Positions 7,115 to 14,701 are shown, counted from the first letter of the stretch. The stretch: 14,924 nucleotides of DNA from Bacteriovoracaceae bacterium (GCA_023146355.1 JAGLCH010000284.1:1-14924); one strand, 5' to 3'. A program made the numbers and translations. Notes: generated from the letters alone by a model not told the origin.

Positions 7115-8248
7115 TTACTCCAAACTATATATGCGTGGCACTCTGGGTGTCAGGTGGCAAAAGACCTCATATGGAGTTGCTCCTGTTTGGTCAGAGAATC
7201 TTAAAATGTCCTCTTGTTCATGCCCCCAAATTACGAAATGCTCTTGAGGGTTGAGATCAAAGTGTTCAATATTTTCAAAATATACTTGAGTCATATCCAT
7301 ATTGACTCTACCAAAAATTCTTCCCTCTTTCCCCTTGTGAGTAAGGGTCGGAAAACGCATTCTCCCTGAGAGTCCATCTCCATATCCGATCGCAATCAAC
7401 GCCATAGTTCCTTTATTTGGACATGGAACTCCGCCGTAGCCAACAGGTTCTCCCTTTTCAACTGCGAAGGAATTGATCACATAAGTTTCTAATCGTGAGA
7501 TAACTTTTCCTGTCCACATAGATTTAGTTCGAACTTCAGGATTAAGTGCCGTTGGCCCATAAAGCATAAGTCCAGGTCTTATATGTGTCTCATCTAGGCC
7601 AAAGCCCTGCTCAATTGCGCCAGAGTTTGATGCAGAAGATCGTTTGACAGTAATGTCCGCATCAACAAGCTTACGTTTTATTTCTTGAAACTCATGATAT
7701 TGATTCCAAACAGCTCCACCTTCAGCGATGTCATCTGAAGATTGACCGAAGTGTGTGAAGAGATGGTGGATCGAATCTCGCTTATTCGCTTTTAGACGAT
7801 TGATTACTTTGTCGATATCTTTAAACTCAATTCCTAGTCGATTCATTCCTGTATTGAATTTGAGGCAAAGGGGAAAGTGAGCGAAGTCGCTCTCTCCCAG
7901 AAAAAAGTCCAAGTCTTCAAAGTTAGAAATAACGGGAATAATGCGTCTATTGAGATAGTAGTCAGTACAAGATTGAAACTCTAAATTAGTATCTGAAAAA
8001 ACATAGATTTCAAACTGAAGGTCAGAGAGTTCCTCACGAAGGTGACGGGCCTCGCCTAATGTGGCACAGCCAAACTCTTTGACTTTTAGCTTCGTATTAG
8101 CAAAGCGAACAACTTGAGTCATTCCGTGTCCATAAGCATCTCCCTTAACCATAAAGAGAATCTTATTGTTAGGACATAGTGATCGGAGCTTATCTACATT
8201 CTGAGCAAGTATGTTTAAATCAATATAGAGTCTAGTTCGGTATCTCAT
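7115..8248 (-). CDS. alr: Alanine racemase
   Basis: This PLP enzyme interconverts L- and D-alanine and supplies D-Ala for peptidoglycan. The PLP lysine is K35 in VKGDAYGHGM. The catalytic tyrosine is Y271 in EPVGYGGV. RPGLMLYG (224-231), IGYGDGLSGRM and GRVNMDMTQV (313-322) are the expected C-terminal motifs. At 377 residues it has the usual two-domain length (TIM barrel plus beta domain). One small difference is KGDAYG where most family members have KADAYG or KANAYG. The ATG at 8248 directly abuts the TAA of the preceding gene with no gap and has no well-spaced Shine-Dalgarno site, so it probably relies on coupled translation. Placing D-Ala synthesis with lipid transport points to an envelope operon. 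Confidence 0.95.
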   Translation of the reverse strand: MRYRTRLYIDLNILAQNVDKLRSLCPNNKILFMVKGDAYGHGMTQVVRFANTKLKVKEFGCATLGEARHLREELSDLQFEIYVFSDTNLEFQSCTDYYLNRRIIPVISNFEDLDFFLGESDFAHFPLCLKFNTGMNRLGIEFKDIDKVINRLKANKRDSIHHLFTHFGQSSDDIAEGGAVWNQYHEFQEIKRKLVDADITVKRSSASNSGAIEQGFGLDETHIRPGLMLYGPTALNPEVRTKSMWTGKVISRLETYVINSFAVEKGEPVGYGGVPCPNKGTMALIAIGYGDGLSGRMRFPTLTHKGKEGRIFGRVNMDMTQVYFENIEHFDLNPQEHFVIWGHEQEDILRFSDQTGATPYEVFCHLTPRVPRIYSLE

Positions 8249-9700
8249 TTAAAGGAGCATACCTCGCTCTCTTTCGATACTTGGTCTAGGAGTTACCACA
8301 GATTGCTCCGCAGGTTTATTCTGATAGTTCCTAGTGTAAACAACTTCACGATTCTCGATAAAGCTCAAATAAGCTTCAGCAGACATCGGAATCATTCTGA
8401 CTTCAGGAGTTAGCTCTTTGCCAATAGTGAAGTCCGTATTTTCAAAGTATCTCCAGTAGGGAAAACTCTTTGTGAAAATTTTGATAAGCTCAAAAGCTTT
8501 AGCGTCACTTGCTGGAATTAAAACCCCAAGGTCAGTTGTTCCAACAGGTGAGAACTTAAAGTTAAAATCAAAAGAAAGCGCCATGCGCGATTTAAACTCT
8601 TCAAAAAACTTGCCCCAGAAGAAGCGAATATCTGGGCGAATTCTGATTGCAGCAATCAACTTGTCAAAGTTAACATTGATAAGGGATAGGTCACCACCTG
8701 CATCAAGTCCTTTAAAGAACTCGCCGTCAATGGCGTCCATCATTTCCCAACAGTCGTAAGTGGAAGAGCTTATGCTCTTCTTCCCCTGTTTTCTGAGCTC
8801 TATACGGCCATAAATGCCGGACAAGTGCCTCTCAAGGAAGTCCCAGTCAAAATTATTAAAGGCACCTTCATCTTCAGATTTGATAAAAAGAAGGAGGTCT
8901 GGATTTTCCTTTGCCCCTTTTATAGCAAGTACCATTAACTCTTCATCAAACACTTCGATGGCAACTTGAGTGGCAAGATTCTGTGCAAAAAGCTCAATTC
9001 CATTCTCACATTTCTTCCCAAGCCAGAGCGCTGGAATTTCAATGTGCTTATCACATTCTATTTTTGTCGAAAGAAGACGTTGCTCACCAGGAGCTAATTC
9101 CATGATCGAATAGCCACTAATAAATTCAACTCCAGCAAGTACTTTCTTGCAGAGAGAACTGAAGTCTCCCTCAAGAGAAATACGGTCGAGCTGATTACAA
9201 ATATTGATCAGTTGGTCTCGATAAAAAACTCTTTCTTTTTCAGAATTAGTTGATGTTGCAAGAGACTTAAGCTTGCGCTCATATTTATTGGCACCAAGCT
9301 TGAGGTTTTCATTTGTTGTTTCAAGTTCAAGCTTATGATTAAGCCTTTTAAGTACTCCCTTCAACTGACCCTTTAGATTTTGGTCACTATTGATAGTACC
9401 GAGATGCCATAGGTCATAGGTAGAAAAAAGTAGAGGCGCAGTAGCATCATTATGAAAAAATATAATATTACATTTATTATTTTTAATCATCGGATGATCA
9501 TGAAGCGATAATTCCCCCGAACTCATCAGCTTAACATCTACGATTGCCAAGGATGGTGAACTATCATGGGTTCCATACCAAAAGGACTTAAAGTCTTCAT
9601 AAAAGTGAGGGATTACTCCCGTACATCTCAAGTTGTTCGAAATTTCGGCCGCAATCTCAAGGTTTTCAATCAAGATAGCAGCATCTAATTCGTGCTTCAC
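8249..9700 (-). CDS. Uncharacterised protein with receiver-like N-terminus
   Basis: I cannot name a family for this 483-residue soluble protein. Residues 5-118 look like a response-regulator receiver fold: an early AAILIENLEIAAEI segment, SLAIVDVKLMS with an aspartate (D55) where the phospho-acceptor would be, a later strand CNIIFFHNDAT, and a terminal helix. The usual acidic pair after strand 1 (here near IEN) and the conserved lysine are not clear, so it may be a pseudo-receiver. Residues 120-160 are charged and helical, possibly coiled coil. The remaining 320 residues are mixed alpha/beta with no recognisable catalytic motif. The start is GTG, chosen because AGGGGG lies four bases before it (9705-9710). 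It ends exactly where alr begins, and aroK lies 62 bp upstream. A regulatory role is inference. Confidence 0.7.
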   Translation of the reverse strand: MKHELDAAILIENLEIAAEISNNLRCTGVIPHFYEDFKSFWYGTHDSSPSLAIVDVKLMSSGELSLHDHPMIKNNKCNIIFFHNDATAPLLFSTYDLWHLGTINSDQNLKGQLKGVLKRLNHKLELETTNENLKLGANKYERKLKSLATSTNSEKERVFYRDQLINICNQLDRISLEGDFSSLCKKVLAGVEFISGYSIMELAPGEQRLLSTKIECDKHIEIPALWLGKKCENGIELFAQNLATQVAIEVFDEELMVLAIKGAKENPDLLLFIKSEDEGAFNNFDWDFLERHLSGIYGRIELRKQGKKSISSSTYDCWEMMDAIDGEFFKGLDAGGDLSLINVNFDKLIAAIRIRPDIRFFWGKFFEEFKSRMALSFDFNFKFSPVGTTDLGVLIPASDAKAFELIKIFTKSFPYWRYFENTDFTIGKELTPEVRMIPMSAEAYLSFIENREVVYTRNYQNKPAEQSVVTPRPSIERERGMLL

Positions 9701-9762
9701 TTAGCCCCCTATGGAGTTGTTTTCATTACACATTTATTATGACCCAACCCGTTACGCTTAGT

Positions 9763-10263
9763 CTAACTTTTGTCAGATAATCTTTGAAGCAAATCATCGA
9801 TATTTCGTAGAGTTATAGTATCTTGGAGACCAAGTTGCAATTGGGCCTGGCGGTAGTTCTTTTCCCGATTTTGATACAATTTCAGAAGCTTACCTCGCCC
9901 CTGTTTCAAAAGTGGTCGATTATTGTCACCATCAACTCGATTGAAGCAAATTTCAAAAGGGACATTGATCCAGACCAAAATAGCAGATCTCTCTTTAATC
10001 AGACTGAGAACTTGGCGCTCAAGAGTACCTCCTCCTAATGAAATCAAGATATTAGCATCAGAGTCAAGAAGTTTAGTCAAGGCCAAAAGCTCAAGTTGGC
10101 GAAATCCAGACTCTCCGACCTTATCGAAAATTTGCGAAATAGTGCATGCAGCTCTACGCTCAACCTGCTGATCAAGCTCCACCTTCTCCCAATTAGGGGC
10201 ATTAAGATTAGAAGCAAAGGTACTCTTTCCTGCTCCCATAAAACCACAAATCAATATTTTCAT
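9763..10263 (-). CDS. aroK: Shikimate kinase
   Basis: Shikimate kinase phosphorylates shikimate at the 3-OH, the fifth step of chorismate and aromatic amino acid synthesis. The 166-residue protein has the P-loop GFMGAGKST (7-15), the substrate region VELDQQVERRAACTISQIF with its aspartate, GESGFRQLE (the F-R-x-x-E motif), ISLGGGTL (the GGG shikimate-binding loop), RPLL in the lid and a late R-x-x-x-Y. Length is normal for AroK. The ATG at 10263 has no Shine-Dalgarno site; instead a good promoter ends eight bases before it, pointing to a leaderless message. It is the first gene of the long minus-strand run. Confidence 0.92.
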   Translation of the reverse strand: MKILICGFMGAGKSTFASNLNAPNWEKVELDQQVERRAACTISQIFDKVGESGFRQLELLALTKLLDSDANILISLGGGTLERQVLSLIKERSAILVWINVPFEICFNRVDGDNNRPLLKQGRGKLLKLYQNREKNYRQAQLQLGLQDTITLRNIDDLLQRLSDKS

Positions 10264-10270
10264 AACGTCA

Positions 10271-10299
10271 TGTATACCTAGATTTGCTCCTTCTGTAAA
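10271..10299 (-). promoter_or_regulatory. Promoter of aroK and the downstream minus-strand operon, predicts leaderless start
   Basis: Reading the minus strand, TTTACA (10299-10294), a 17-bp spacer and TATACA (10276-10271) are each 5/6 matches to the consensus. Initiation is expected about 7 bases downstream, at 10264 give or take one, and the aroK ATG begins at 10263. No ribosome-binding site could fit in such a transcript. The box positions are seen directly; promoter activity is inferred. Confidence 0.6.
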
Positions 10300-10312
10300 A
10301 AAGGGCTATAAA
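10284..10312 (+). promoter_or_regulatory. Promoter of yceD-rpmF, overlapping the aroK promoter
   Basis: TTGCTC (10284-10289), exactly 17 bp, then TATAAA (10307-10312) form a plausible housekeeping promoter. The expected start near 10319 gives a leader of about 28 bases that includes the GGAG site before yceD. The -35 half lies on the same DNA (10284-10299) as the upstream half of the aroK promoter on the other strand. Confidence 0.55.
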
Positions 10313-10346
10313 GATTACCGCAAAACGCCTAAAGGAGATCGAAAGA

Positions 10347-10928
10347 ATGCAACAAGTTGGAACTGAGGCCCATAAACTACCTCAAACAGTTAAGATCACG
10401 AAACTTCCCATTGATGATGGACATGTTTACGACCTAACCTCAACCAATCCATGGATTGAAGAACTTCTTTCAGAGTTGATGGTATCGGGGATGGAAACCG
10501 ATCCTGATGGGATTCCCCAATGGGACTCTCACGTACATGTGAATCTTTCATTTACGAGAAAGCATAACCATACTTATCGAGACCACCTTATAGTTAAGGG
10601 CAACATTGTTGGAGCTTATCAAACTCACTGTGTACGATGCCTAAAGCCTATGCTCTCTGAGTTTAACCATATATTTGAAGCGTGCTTTATCCCTGATATG
10701 TTCGAAAAGACACCAGAATACCAGGACGCCACTCATATCTATGCCGGCGACAGTGAACTAGAGCTATATTTTCACTCAAAAGGAATTATTGATTTTAAAG
10801 AGCTTATTCACGAACATCTTTTTCTCACAGTAGATGAATTCCCTCTCCACGATGAGGAGTGCAAGGGGCTTTGCTTTACTTGTGGAATTAATCTCAACGA
10901 AGGTAGCTGCGAGCACACAGACAATTAA
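10347..10928 (+). CDS. yceD: YceD / DUF177 family protein
   Basis: YceD proteins are encoded next to rpmF in most bacteria and are linked to accumulation of 23S rRNA. The 193-residue protein shows the DUF177 layout: DDGHVYDLTSTNPWIEELLSEL near the N-terminus, a central CVRCLKP pair (C95, C98), and the C-terminal LFLTVDEFPLHDEECKGLC then FTCGINLNEGSCEH, with cysteines at 172, 176, 179 and 188. These look like a metal site and match the family's CKGLCxxCGxNLN signature. AAAGGAG lies nine bases before the ATG. rpmF follows after 95 bp, the standard arrangement. Confidence 0.9.
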   Translation: MQQVGTEAHKLPQTVKITKLPIDDGHVYDLTSTNPWIEELLSELMVSGMETDPDGIPQWDSHVHVNLSFTRKHNHTYRDHLIVKGNIVGAYQTHCVRCLKPMLSEFNHIFEACFIPDMFEKTPEYQDATHIYAGDSELELYFHSKGIIDFKELIHEHLFLTVDEFPLHDEECKGLCFTCGINLNEGSCEHTDN

Positions 10929-11023
10929 AAAAATGCTTGCCCTATAGCAAAAAATGACGTATTCAAATAAGCTTGTAACGCTAAGATTAAAGTTGAATTT
11001 CAAATATGTGAATGGAGTAGAAA

Positions 11024-11233
11024 ATGGCAGTTCCTAAGAAAAAGACCAGTGTATCTAGAAAAGGTAAACGTAGAGCTGGGCAAACTCATAAGTTAAGTAG
11101 AAAACACCCAATGTCTTGCCCTAACTGTGGAGACATGACAATGCCTCACACTGTATGTGCCTCATGTGGTACCTATAAAGGTAAAGAAGTAATTACAATT
11201 AAAGCAGCTTCTGAAGAAGAAACTGCCGAGTAA
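11024..11233 (+). CDS. rpmF: 50S ribosomal protein L32
   Basis: The 69-residue protein starts MAVPKKKTSVSRKGKRRAGQ, the nearly invariant L32 N-terminus, and has a four-cysteine zinc ribbon, CPNC (C32, C35) and CASC (C45, C48). It is therefore the zinc-binding form rather than a cysteine-less variant. GGAG stands six bases before the ATG. A strong intrinsic terminator follows 41 bp after the stop, so transcription from yceD-rpmF probably ends before fabD. Confidence 0.97.
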   Translation: MAVPKKKTSVSRKGKRRAGQTHKLSRKHPMSCPNCGDMTMPHTVCASCGTYKGKEVITIKAASEEETAE

Positions 11234-11274
11234 CACTTTTAAATTTATTCGACACCTTTTTATAAGGATATTTG

Positions 11275-11309
11275 AGGCTTAACACTTGACGATGTTAGGC
11301 CTTTTTTTT
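11275..11309 (+). terminator. Rho-independent terminator after rpmF
   Basis: AGGCTTAACA (11275-11284) pairs with TGTTAGGCCT (11293-11302) over 10 bp with one G-U wobble. The loop is 8 bases (CTTGACGA) and eight T residues run to 11309. There is no matching A tract on the left, so it acts on the plus strand only. Its loop and T tract double as parts of the fabD promoter. Confidence 0.9.
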
Positions 11310-11314
11310 GTAAT
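11286..11314 (+). promoter_or_regulatory. fabD promoter embedded in the rpmF terminator
   Basis: TTGACG (11286-11291) lies in the terminator loop. A 17-bp spacer made of the right stem arm and the T tract leads to TGTAAT (11309-11314). Both boxes are 5/6 matches with ideal spacing. The start would be near 11321, leaving a leader of about 53 bases with an AGAGAGG site before fabD. A weaker alternative uses TTGTAA at 11308-11313. Confidence 0.6.
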
Positions 11315-11373
11315 AGATGCACACGCGCATTCAATATCTTGCAATGAATGGATGCTAACGAGAGAGGCCATTT

Positions 11374-12324
11374 ATGAAATCAGTAACATTACTATTCCCT
11401 GGTCAGGGAGCTCAATATGTAGGGATGGGCGCGAGCCTTGAAGCCGAGTACTCATCATTCTTTACCAAGGCCGACGAAGTATTAGGCTTTTCACTTTCAA
11501 CCATTATTAAAGATGGGCCTGAAGATGATCTCAGACTGACTAAATACACTCAACCCGCCATTGTTTCCTATTCTTATGCTCTTTATAAAAAGCTTGAAAC
11601 TCTCCTTGAGGCAAAGGGAGTGAAAGTTGATCGTGTTCTTGGTCACTCTGTAGGCGAATACTCTGCACTTGCTGCTGCAGGATCTCTTTCATTTGAAGAT
11701 GCTATTAAAGCTGTTCACCTTCGAGGAAGCTACATGCAAGAAGCTGTTCCTTCAGGCCAAGGCAAAATGTATGCAATGATGAGAACTGATGCGGAGTCTG
11801 TAAAAAAAGCGTGTGATATCGTATCAGTACCAGGAAATGAAGTTCAGCCAGCAAACTACAACGAGCCAGGCCAAACAGTTATCTCCGGCCATGCAGAGGC
11901 ATGCGATAAGGCCGTTGCATGGGCAAATGAAAATATTGAAGGGCGCTTTAGAGCAATAGAACTTAAAGTATCGGCACCATTTCACTCATCGCTTATGGCC
12001 CCTGCGACTCAAAAGCTTTCACAGGCCTTTGAAAACATCACCTTTAACTCTCCAAAAATCCCTTATATTGCAAATATTGATGCTGCAGAGTACGGAAGTG
12101 ACACTGACTCGACAAAAGTGAAGCTAAACCTTCTCGACCAAGTGTGTGGAAGCGTTCTATGGTCTCAGAGCATTAATAAGTTACCCGATGATACTATTTG
12201 TATCGAAGTTGGACCGGGAAAGGTTCTGGCAGGTCTTGTAAAAAAGATCAATAGCTTAATAAAGGTCATCTCTCTTGATAAGGATGGTGCCTTTGAAGAA
12301 CTTGAGGAGCTACTGAATGATTAA
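11374..12324 (+). CDS. fabD: Malonyl-CoA:ACP transacylase
   Basis: FabD transfers malonyl from CoA to ACP to feed fatty-acid elongation. The 316-residue protein has PGQGAQYVGMG at the N-terminus, the nucleophile serine S92 in GHSVGEYSALAAAG, an arginine near 117 for carboxylate binding, and the catalytic histidine H204 in SAPFHSSLM. The GxGxVLxGL-type ending (VGPGKVLAGLVKKI) is also present. AGAGAGG precedes the ATG. Its last eight bases overlap the fabG start, so the two are translationally coupled. Here it directly follows rpmF, whereas plsX and fabH usually intervene. Confidence 0.95.
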   Translation: MKSVTLLFPGQGAQYVGMGASLEAEYSSFFTKADEVLGFSLSTIIKDGPEDDLRLTKYTQPAIVSYSYALYKKLETLLEAKGVKVDRVLGHSVGEYSALAAAGSLSFEDAIKAVHLRGSYMQEAVPSGQGKMYAMMRTDAESVKKACDIVSVPGNEVQPANYNEPGQTVISGHAEACDKAVAWANENIEGRFRAIELKVSAPFHSSLMAPATQKLSQAFENITFNSPKIPYIANIDAAEYGSDTDSTKVKLNLLDQVCGSVLWSQSINKLPDDTICIEVGPGKVLAGLVKKINSLIKVISLDKDGAFEELEELLND

Positions 12325-13072
12325 ATTTCCAGATTTGCTAGATAAGAAAATCTTGATTACCGGTGCTTCGAGAGGAATTGGCCGTGAAATTGCAAAATCG
12401 CTAGCATCTCAAGGAGCGCATGTTCTATTTAACCATCGCGGTGATGAGGCAAAAGCAAATGAGCTAAAGGCCGAATTTGAAAAAATTGGTGGAAAAGCAT
12501 CTCCACTTCACTTCGATGTCACAAATGGGCAACAAATAAAAACAGCAGTCGACGCTTTTGTAAAAGAGCATGGAAATATTGAAGGGCTTGTAAATAATGC
12601 AGGAATCTCAAAAGACCAACTACTGATGAGACTCAAAGAAGAAGACTTAAATAGTGTTATAGATACCAACCTTAAAGGGGCAATTTTGGTAACTCAGGCA
12701 CTATCCAGAGGATTCATGAGAACTCCAGGAGCTTCAATTGTTAATGTAAGCTCTGTGGTCGGACTAATGGGAAACCCCGGACAATGCGCCTACTCCGCCT
12801 CTAAGGCCGGGCTAATCGGATTCACTAAAACAGTCGCAAAAGAGCTTGCTGCTAAAAAAGTGAGAGCGAATGCCATCTGCCCAGGCTTCATTCAAACAGA
12901 TATGACTGATAAACTTGATGAAAAAGTTAAAGAAAACTATCTTGGTGTCATTCCCCTCAAAGAATTTGGCAAAACTGATGATGTATCGAACCTAGTATGC
13001 TTTCTATTAAGCAATGCTTCGGCCTATATCACTGGTGAGGTTATAAAAATTGACGGCGGATTGTATATTTAG
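12317..13072 (+). CDS. fabG: 3-oxoacyl-ACP reductase
   Basis: FabG is the NADPH-dependent short-chain reductase that reduces the beta-keto group in each elongation round. The 251-residue protein has the cofactor loop TGASRGIG (15-22), NNAG at 93-96 and the catalytic tetrad N118, S146, Y159 and K163 (NVSSVVG and YSASKAG). PGFIQTDMT and the C-terminal ITGEVIKIDGG are typical of FabG rather than of a general dehydrogenase. The ATG lies inside the end of fabD (ATGATTAA overlap), with GAGGAG a few bases upstream. Confidence 0.95.
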   Translation: MIKFPDLLDKKILITGASRGIGREIAKSLASQGAHVLFNHRGDEAKANELKAEFEKIGGKASPLHFDVTNGQQIKTAVDAFVKEHGNIEGLVNNAGISKDQLLMRLKEEDLNSVIDTNLKGAILVTQALSRGFMRTPGASIVNVSSVVGLMGNPGQCAYSASKAGLIGFTKTVAKELAAKKVRANAICPGFIQTDMTDKLDEKVKENYLGVIPLKEFGKTDDVSNLVCFLLSNASAYITGEVIKIDGGLYI

Positions 13073-13074
13073 GT

Positions 13075-13103
13075 TTTACTAATAATAAATTGAATTCTAC
13101 AAT
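13075..13103 (+). promoter_or_regulatory. Possible dedicated acpP promoter
   Basis: TTTACT (13075-13080), 17 bp, TACAAT (13098-13103) begins three bases after the fabG stop. The -35 box is a 4/6 match and the -10 box 5/6. The predicted start near 13110 gives a leader of about 25 bases containing GGAG. ACP is needed in large excess over the other Fab enzymes, which makes an extra promoter here plausible. Confidence 0.45.
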
Positions 13104-13134
13104 AATTAGATAACAAAAAATGGAGATTTAAAAC

Positions 13135-13359
13135 ATGGAAGCAAAAATCATTAAGCTCATCGCTGAAGCTACTAAAATCGAAGAATCAAAGATTACTCTT
13201 GAGACAAATCTTGTTGACGATCTCAACCTTGACTCACTAGACATTGTTGAACTTATGATGAAAATGGAAGATGAGTTCGGAATTGAAATTCCAGAAGAAG
13301 ATGCTGAAGGTCTAAAGACTGTAAAAGACATCGTAACTTACCTTGCAAATAAGCAATAA
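13135..13359 (+). CDS. acpP: Acyl carrier protein
   Basis: This 74-residue, very acidic protein carries growing acyl chains on a phosphopantetheine arm. The attachment serine is S34 in LNLDSLDIVELMM, the canonical D-S-L motif at the start of helix II. EDEFGIEIPEEDAE and the KTVKDIVTYL helix complete the fold. GGAG lies nine bases before the ATG. The gene sits 62 bp after fabG and 82 bp before fabF; the gap to fabF holds a hairpin. Confidence 0.97.
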   Translation: MEAKIIKLIAEATKIEESKITLETNLVDDLNLDSLDIVELMMKMEDEFGIEIPEEDAEGLKTVKDIVTYLANKQ

Positions 13360-13379
13360 GTAAAAATAATAGATAGATT

Positions 13380-13400
13380 GGGGCTTCACGCCCCTTTCTT
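13380..13400 (+). terminator. Weak intrinsic terminator / attenuator between acpP and fabF
   Basis: GGGGC (13380-13384) pairs with GCCCC (13390-13394) around the loop TTCAC, followed by TTTCTT. The stem is short (5 GC pairs) and the U tract is interrupted, so read-through into fabF is likely. A competing partner, GCCCCA at 13409-13414, could pair with TGGGGC (13379-13384) and exclude this hairpin. Lowering fabF relative to acpP is the likely effect; this is inference. Confidence 0.6.
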
Positions 13401-13441
13401 CAAAATTGGCCCCACGACATTTGATCTTTTAAGGAGGACTT

Positions 13442-14701
13442 ATGGCAACTCTACAGAGAGTAGCGATAACAGGAATGGGTGCAATTTGTGGACTTGGAGA
13501 TAATCTTCAAGATGTTTGGCACAAGGCCACAAATGGCGAGTCTGGAGTTTCAATCTGCGAAACGCTAGATACAGAGAAGCTACCTATTAAAATTGGTGGT
13601 GAAGTTAAAAACTTTGAACTAAGTGAAGAGATTCTAGAGGCAAAAGAAGCTGCGAGATATGACAAGTTCATTCACTTTGCACTCCATGCCGCTCACGAAG
13701 CACTTCAAGATGCAAATCTTAGAGACATTGAAAATAGAGCTTATCCATCAGAGAGAATGGGTTCCATTCTTGGTGTTGGAATGGGTGGATTTCCACTCAT
13801 TGAAAAAACTCACGAAACATTCCTAAATAAAGGGACTAGAAGAGTCAGCCCGTTTTTTATCCCTTCTATTATCCCTAATATGGCACCCGGTCTTCTAACT
13901 CTTCGTTATGGACTTAAGGGCGTGAACTACTCTATTTCAAGTGCATGTGCCTCAGCAGGTCACGCAATTGGAGCAGCAGTTCAGGAGATTATGCTCGGAG
14001 GCCAGGATGTAATTGTTGCTGGTGGTGCTGAGTCTGTTTTTTCCAATCTTACCTTCTCTGGCTTCGCCAATATGAAAGCGATGACAAAGACATTTAATGA
14101 AAATCCGACTGCAGCTTCTCGTCCATTTGATACTGATAGAAATGGTTTTGTCATTGGTGAGGGAGCTGGAATATTAATCTTAGAGAACTACGATAAGGCC
14201 CGTGCCCGTGGTGCTAAGATTTATGCTGAAATTGTTGGCCATGGCTCAAGTTCAGATGCTCACCATATAACGGCCCCCCATCCTGAAGGAGCTGGTGCCA
14301 TTAACTGTATGAAGCAAGCGCTTAATATGGCGGAAATCTCTCCCGATGCTATTGGATATGTGAATGCCCACGGTACATCAACTCCTCTTGGAGATATTGC
14401 AGAAACAAAAGCAATCAGAAGTGTTTTTGAAGCACACGCTGATGAGCTCATTGTTTCTTCGACTAAATCCATGACGGGTCACCTACTGGGTGCTGCTGGC
14501 GGAATAGAAACTATATTCTGTGCTATGGCACTTCATACTGGAATTATTCCTCCAACAATCAATTTAGAAAACCAAGACCCTGCTTGTGATCTCAACTACT
14601 GCGCCAACAAGGCACAAAAGAGAGACCTCAAGTATGCACTAAATAACTCATTTGGATTTGGTGGAACAAACTCATCTACCATTTTGAAAAAAGAAGACTA
14701 A
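13442..14701 (+). CDS. fabF: 3-oxoacyl-ACP synthase II
   Basis: FabF condenses malonyl-ACP with acyl-ACP. The 419-residue protein has the thiolase-fold catalytic triad: C169 in SSACASAGHA, H310 in NAHGTSTPLGD and H347 in MTGHLLGAAGG, with the helper lysine K342. A GFGG loop appears near the C-terminus (NNSFGFGGTNSS). C-H-H residues and length place it in the FabF/FabB group, not FabH; gene order after acpP favours FabF. A strong AAGGAGG site (13431-13437) precedes the ATG. As no fabH is present here, initiation must be encoded elsewhere. Confidence 0.95.
   Translation: MATLQRVAITGMGAICGLGDNLQDVWHKATNGESGVSICETLDTEKLPIKIGGEVKNFELSEEILEAKEAARYDKFIHFALHAAHEALQDANLRDIENRAYPSERMGSILGVGMGGFPLIEKTHETFLNKGTRRVSPFFIPSIIPNMAPGLLTLRYGLKGVNYSISSACASAGHAIGAAVQEIMLGGQDVIVAGGAESVFSNLTFSGFANMKAMTKTFNENPTAASRPFDTDRNGFVIGEGAGILILENYDKARARGAKIYAEIVGHGSSSDAHHITAPHPEGAGAINCMKQALNMAEISPDAIGYVNAHGTSTPLGDIAETKAIRSVFEAHADELIVSSTKSMTGHLLGAAGGIETIFCAMALHTGIIPPTINLENQDPACDLNYCANKAQKRDLKYALNNSFGFGGTNSSTILKKED

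Noticed and set aside
9701..9762. Promoter for the receiver-like gene between it and aroK
   Set aside because: The best pair (TTAGAC and CATAAT) has a 19-bp spacer and poor -35 quality. The 62-bp gap is compatible with simple read-through from aroK.
10937..10965. Promoter between yceD and rpmF (TTGCCC-N17-TATTCA)
   Set aside because: The box matches are weak, and the yceD promoter already explains rpmF expression.
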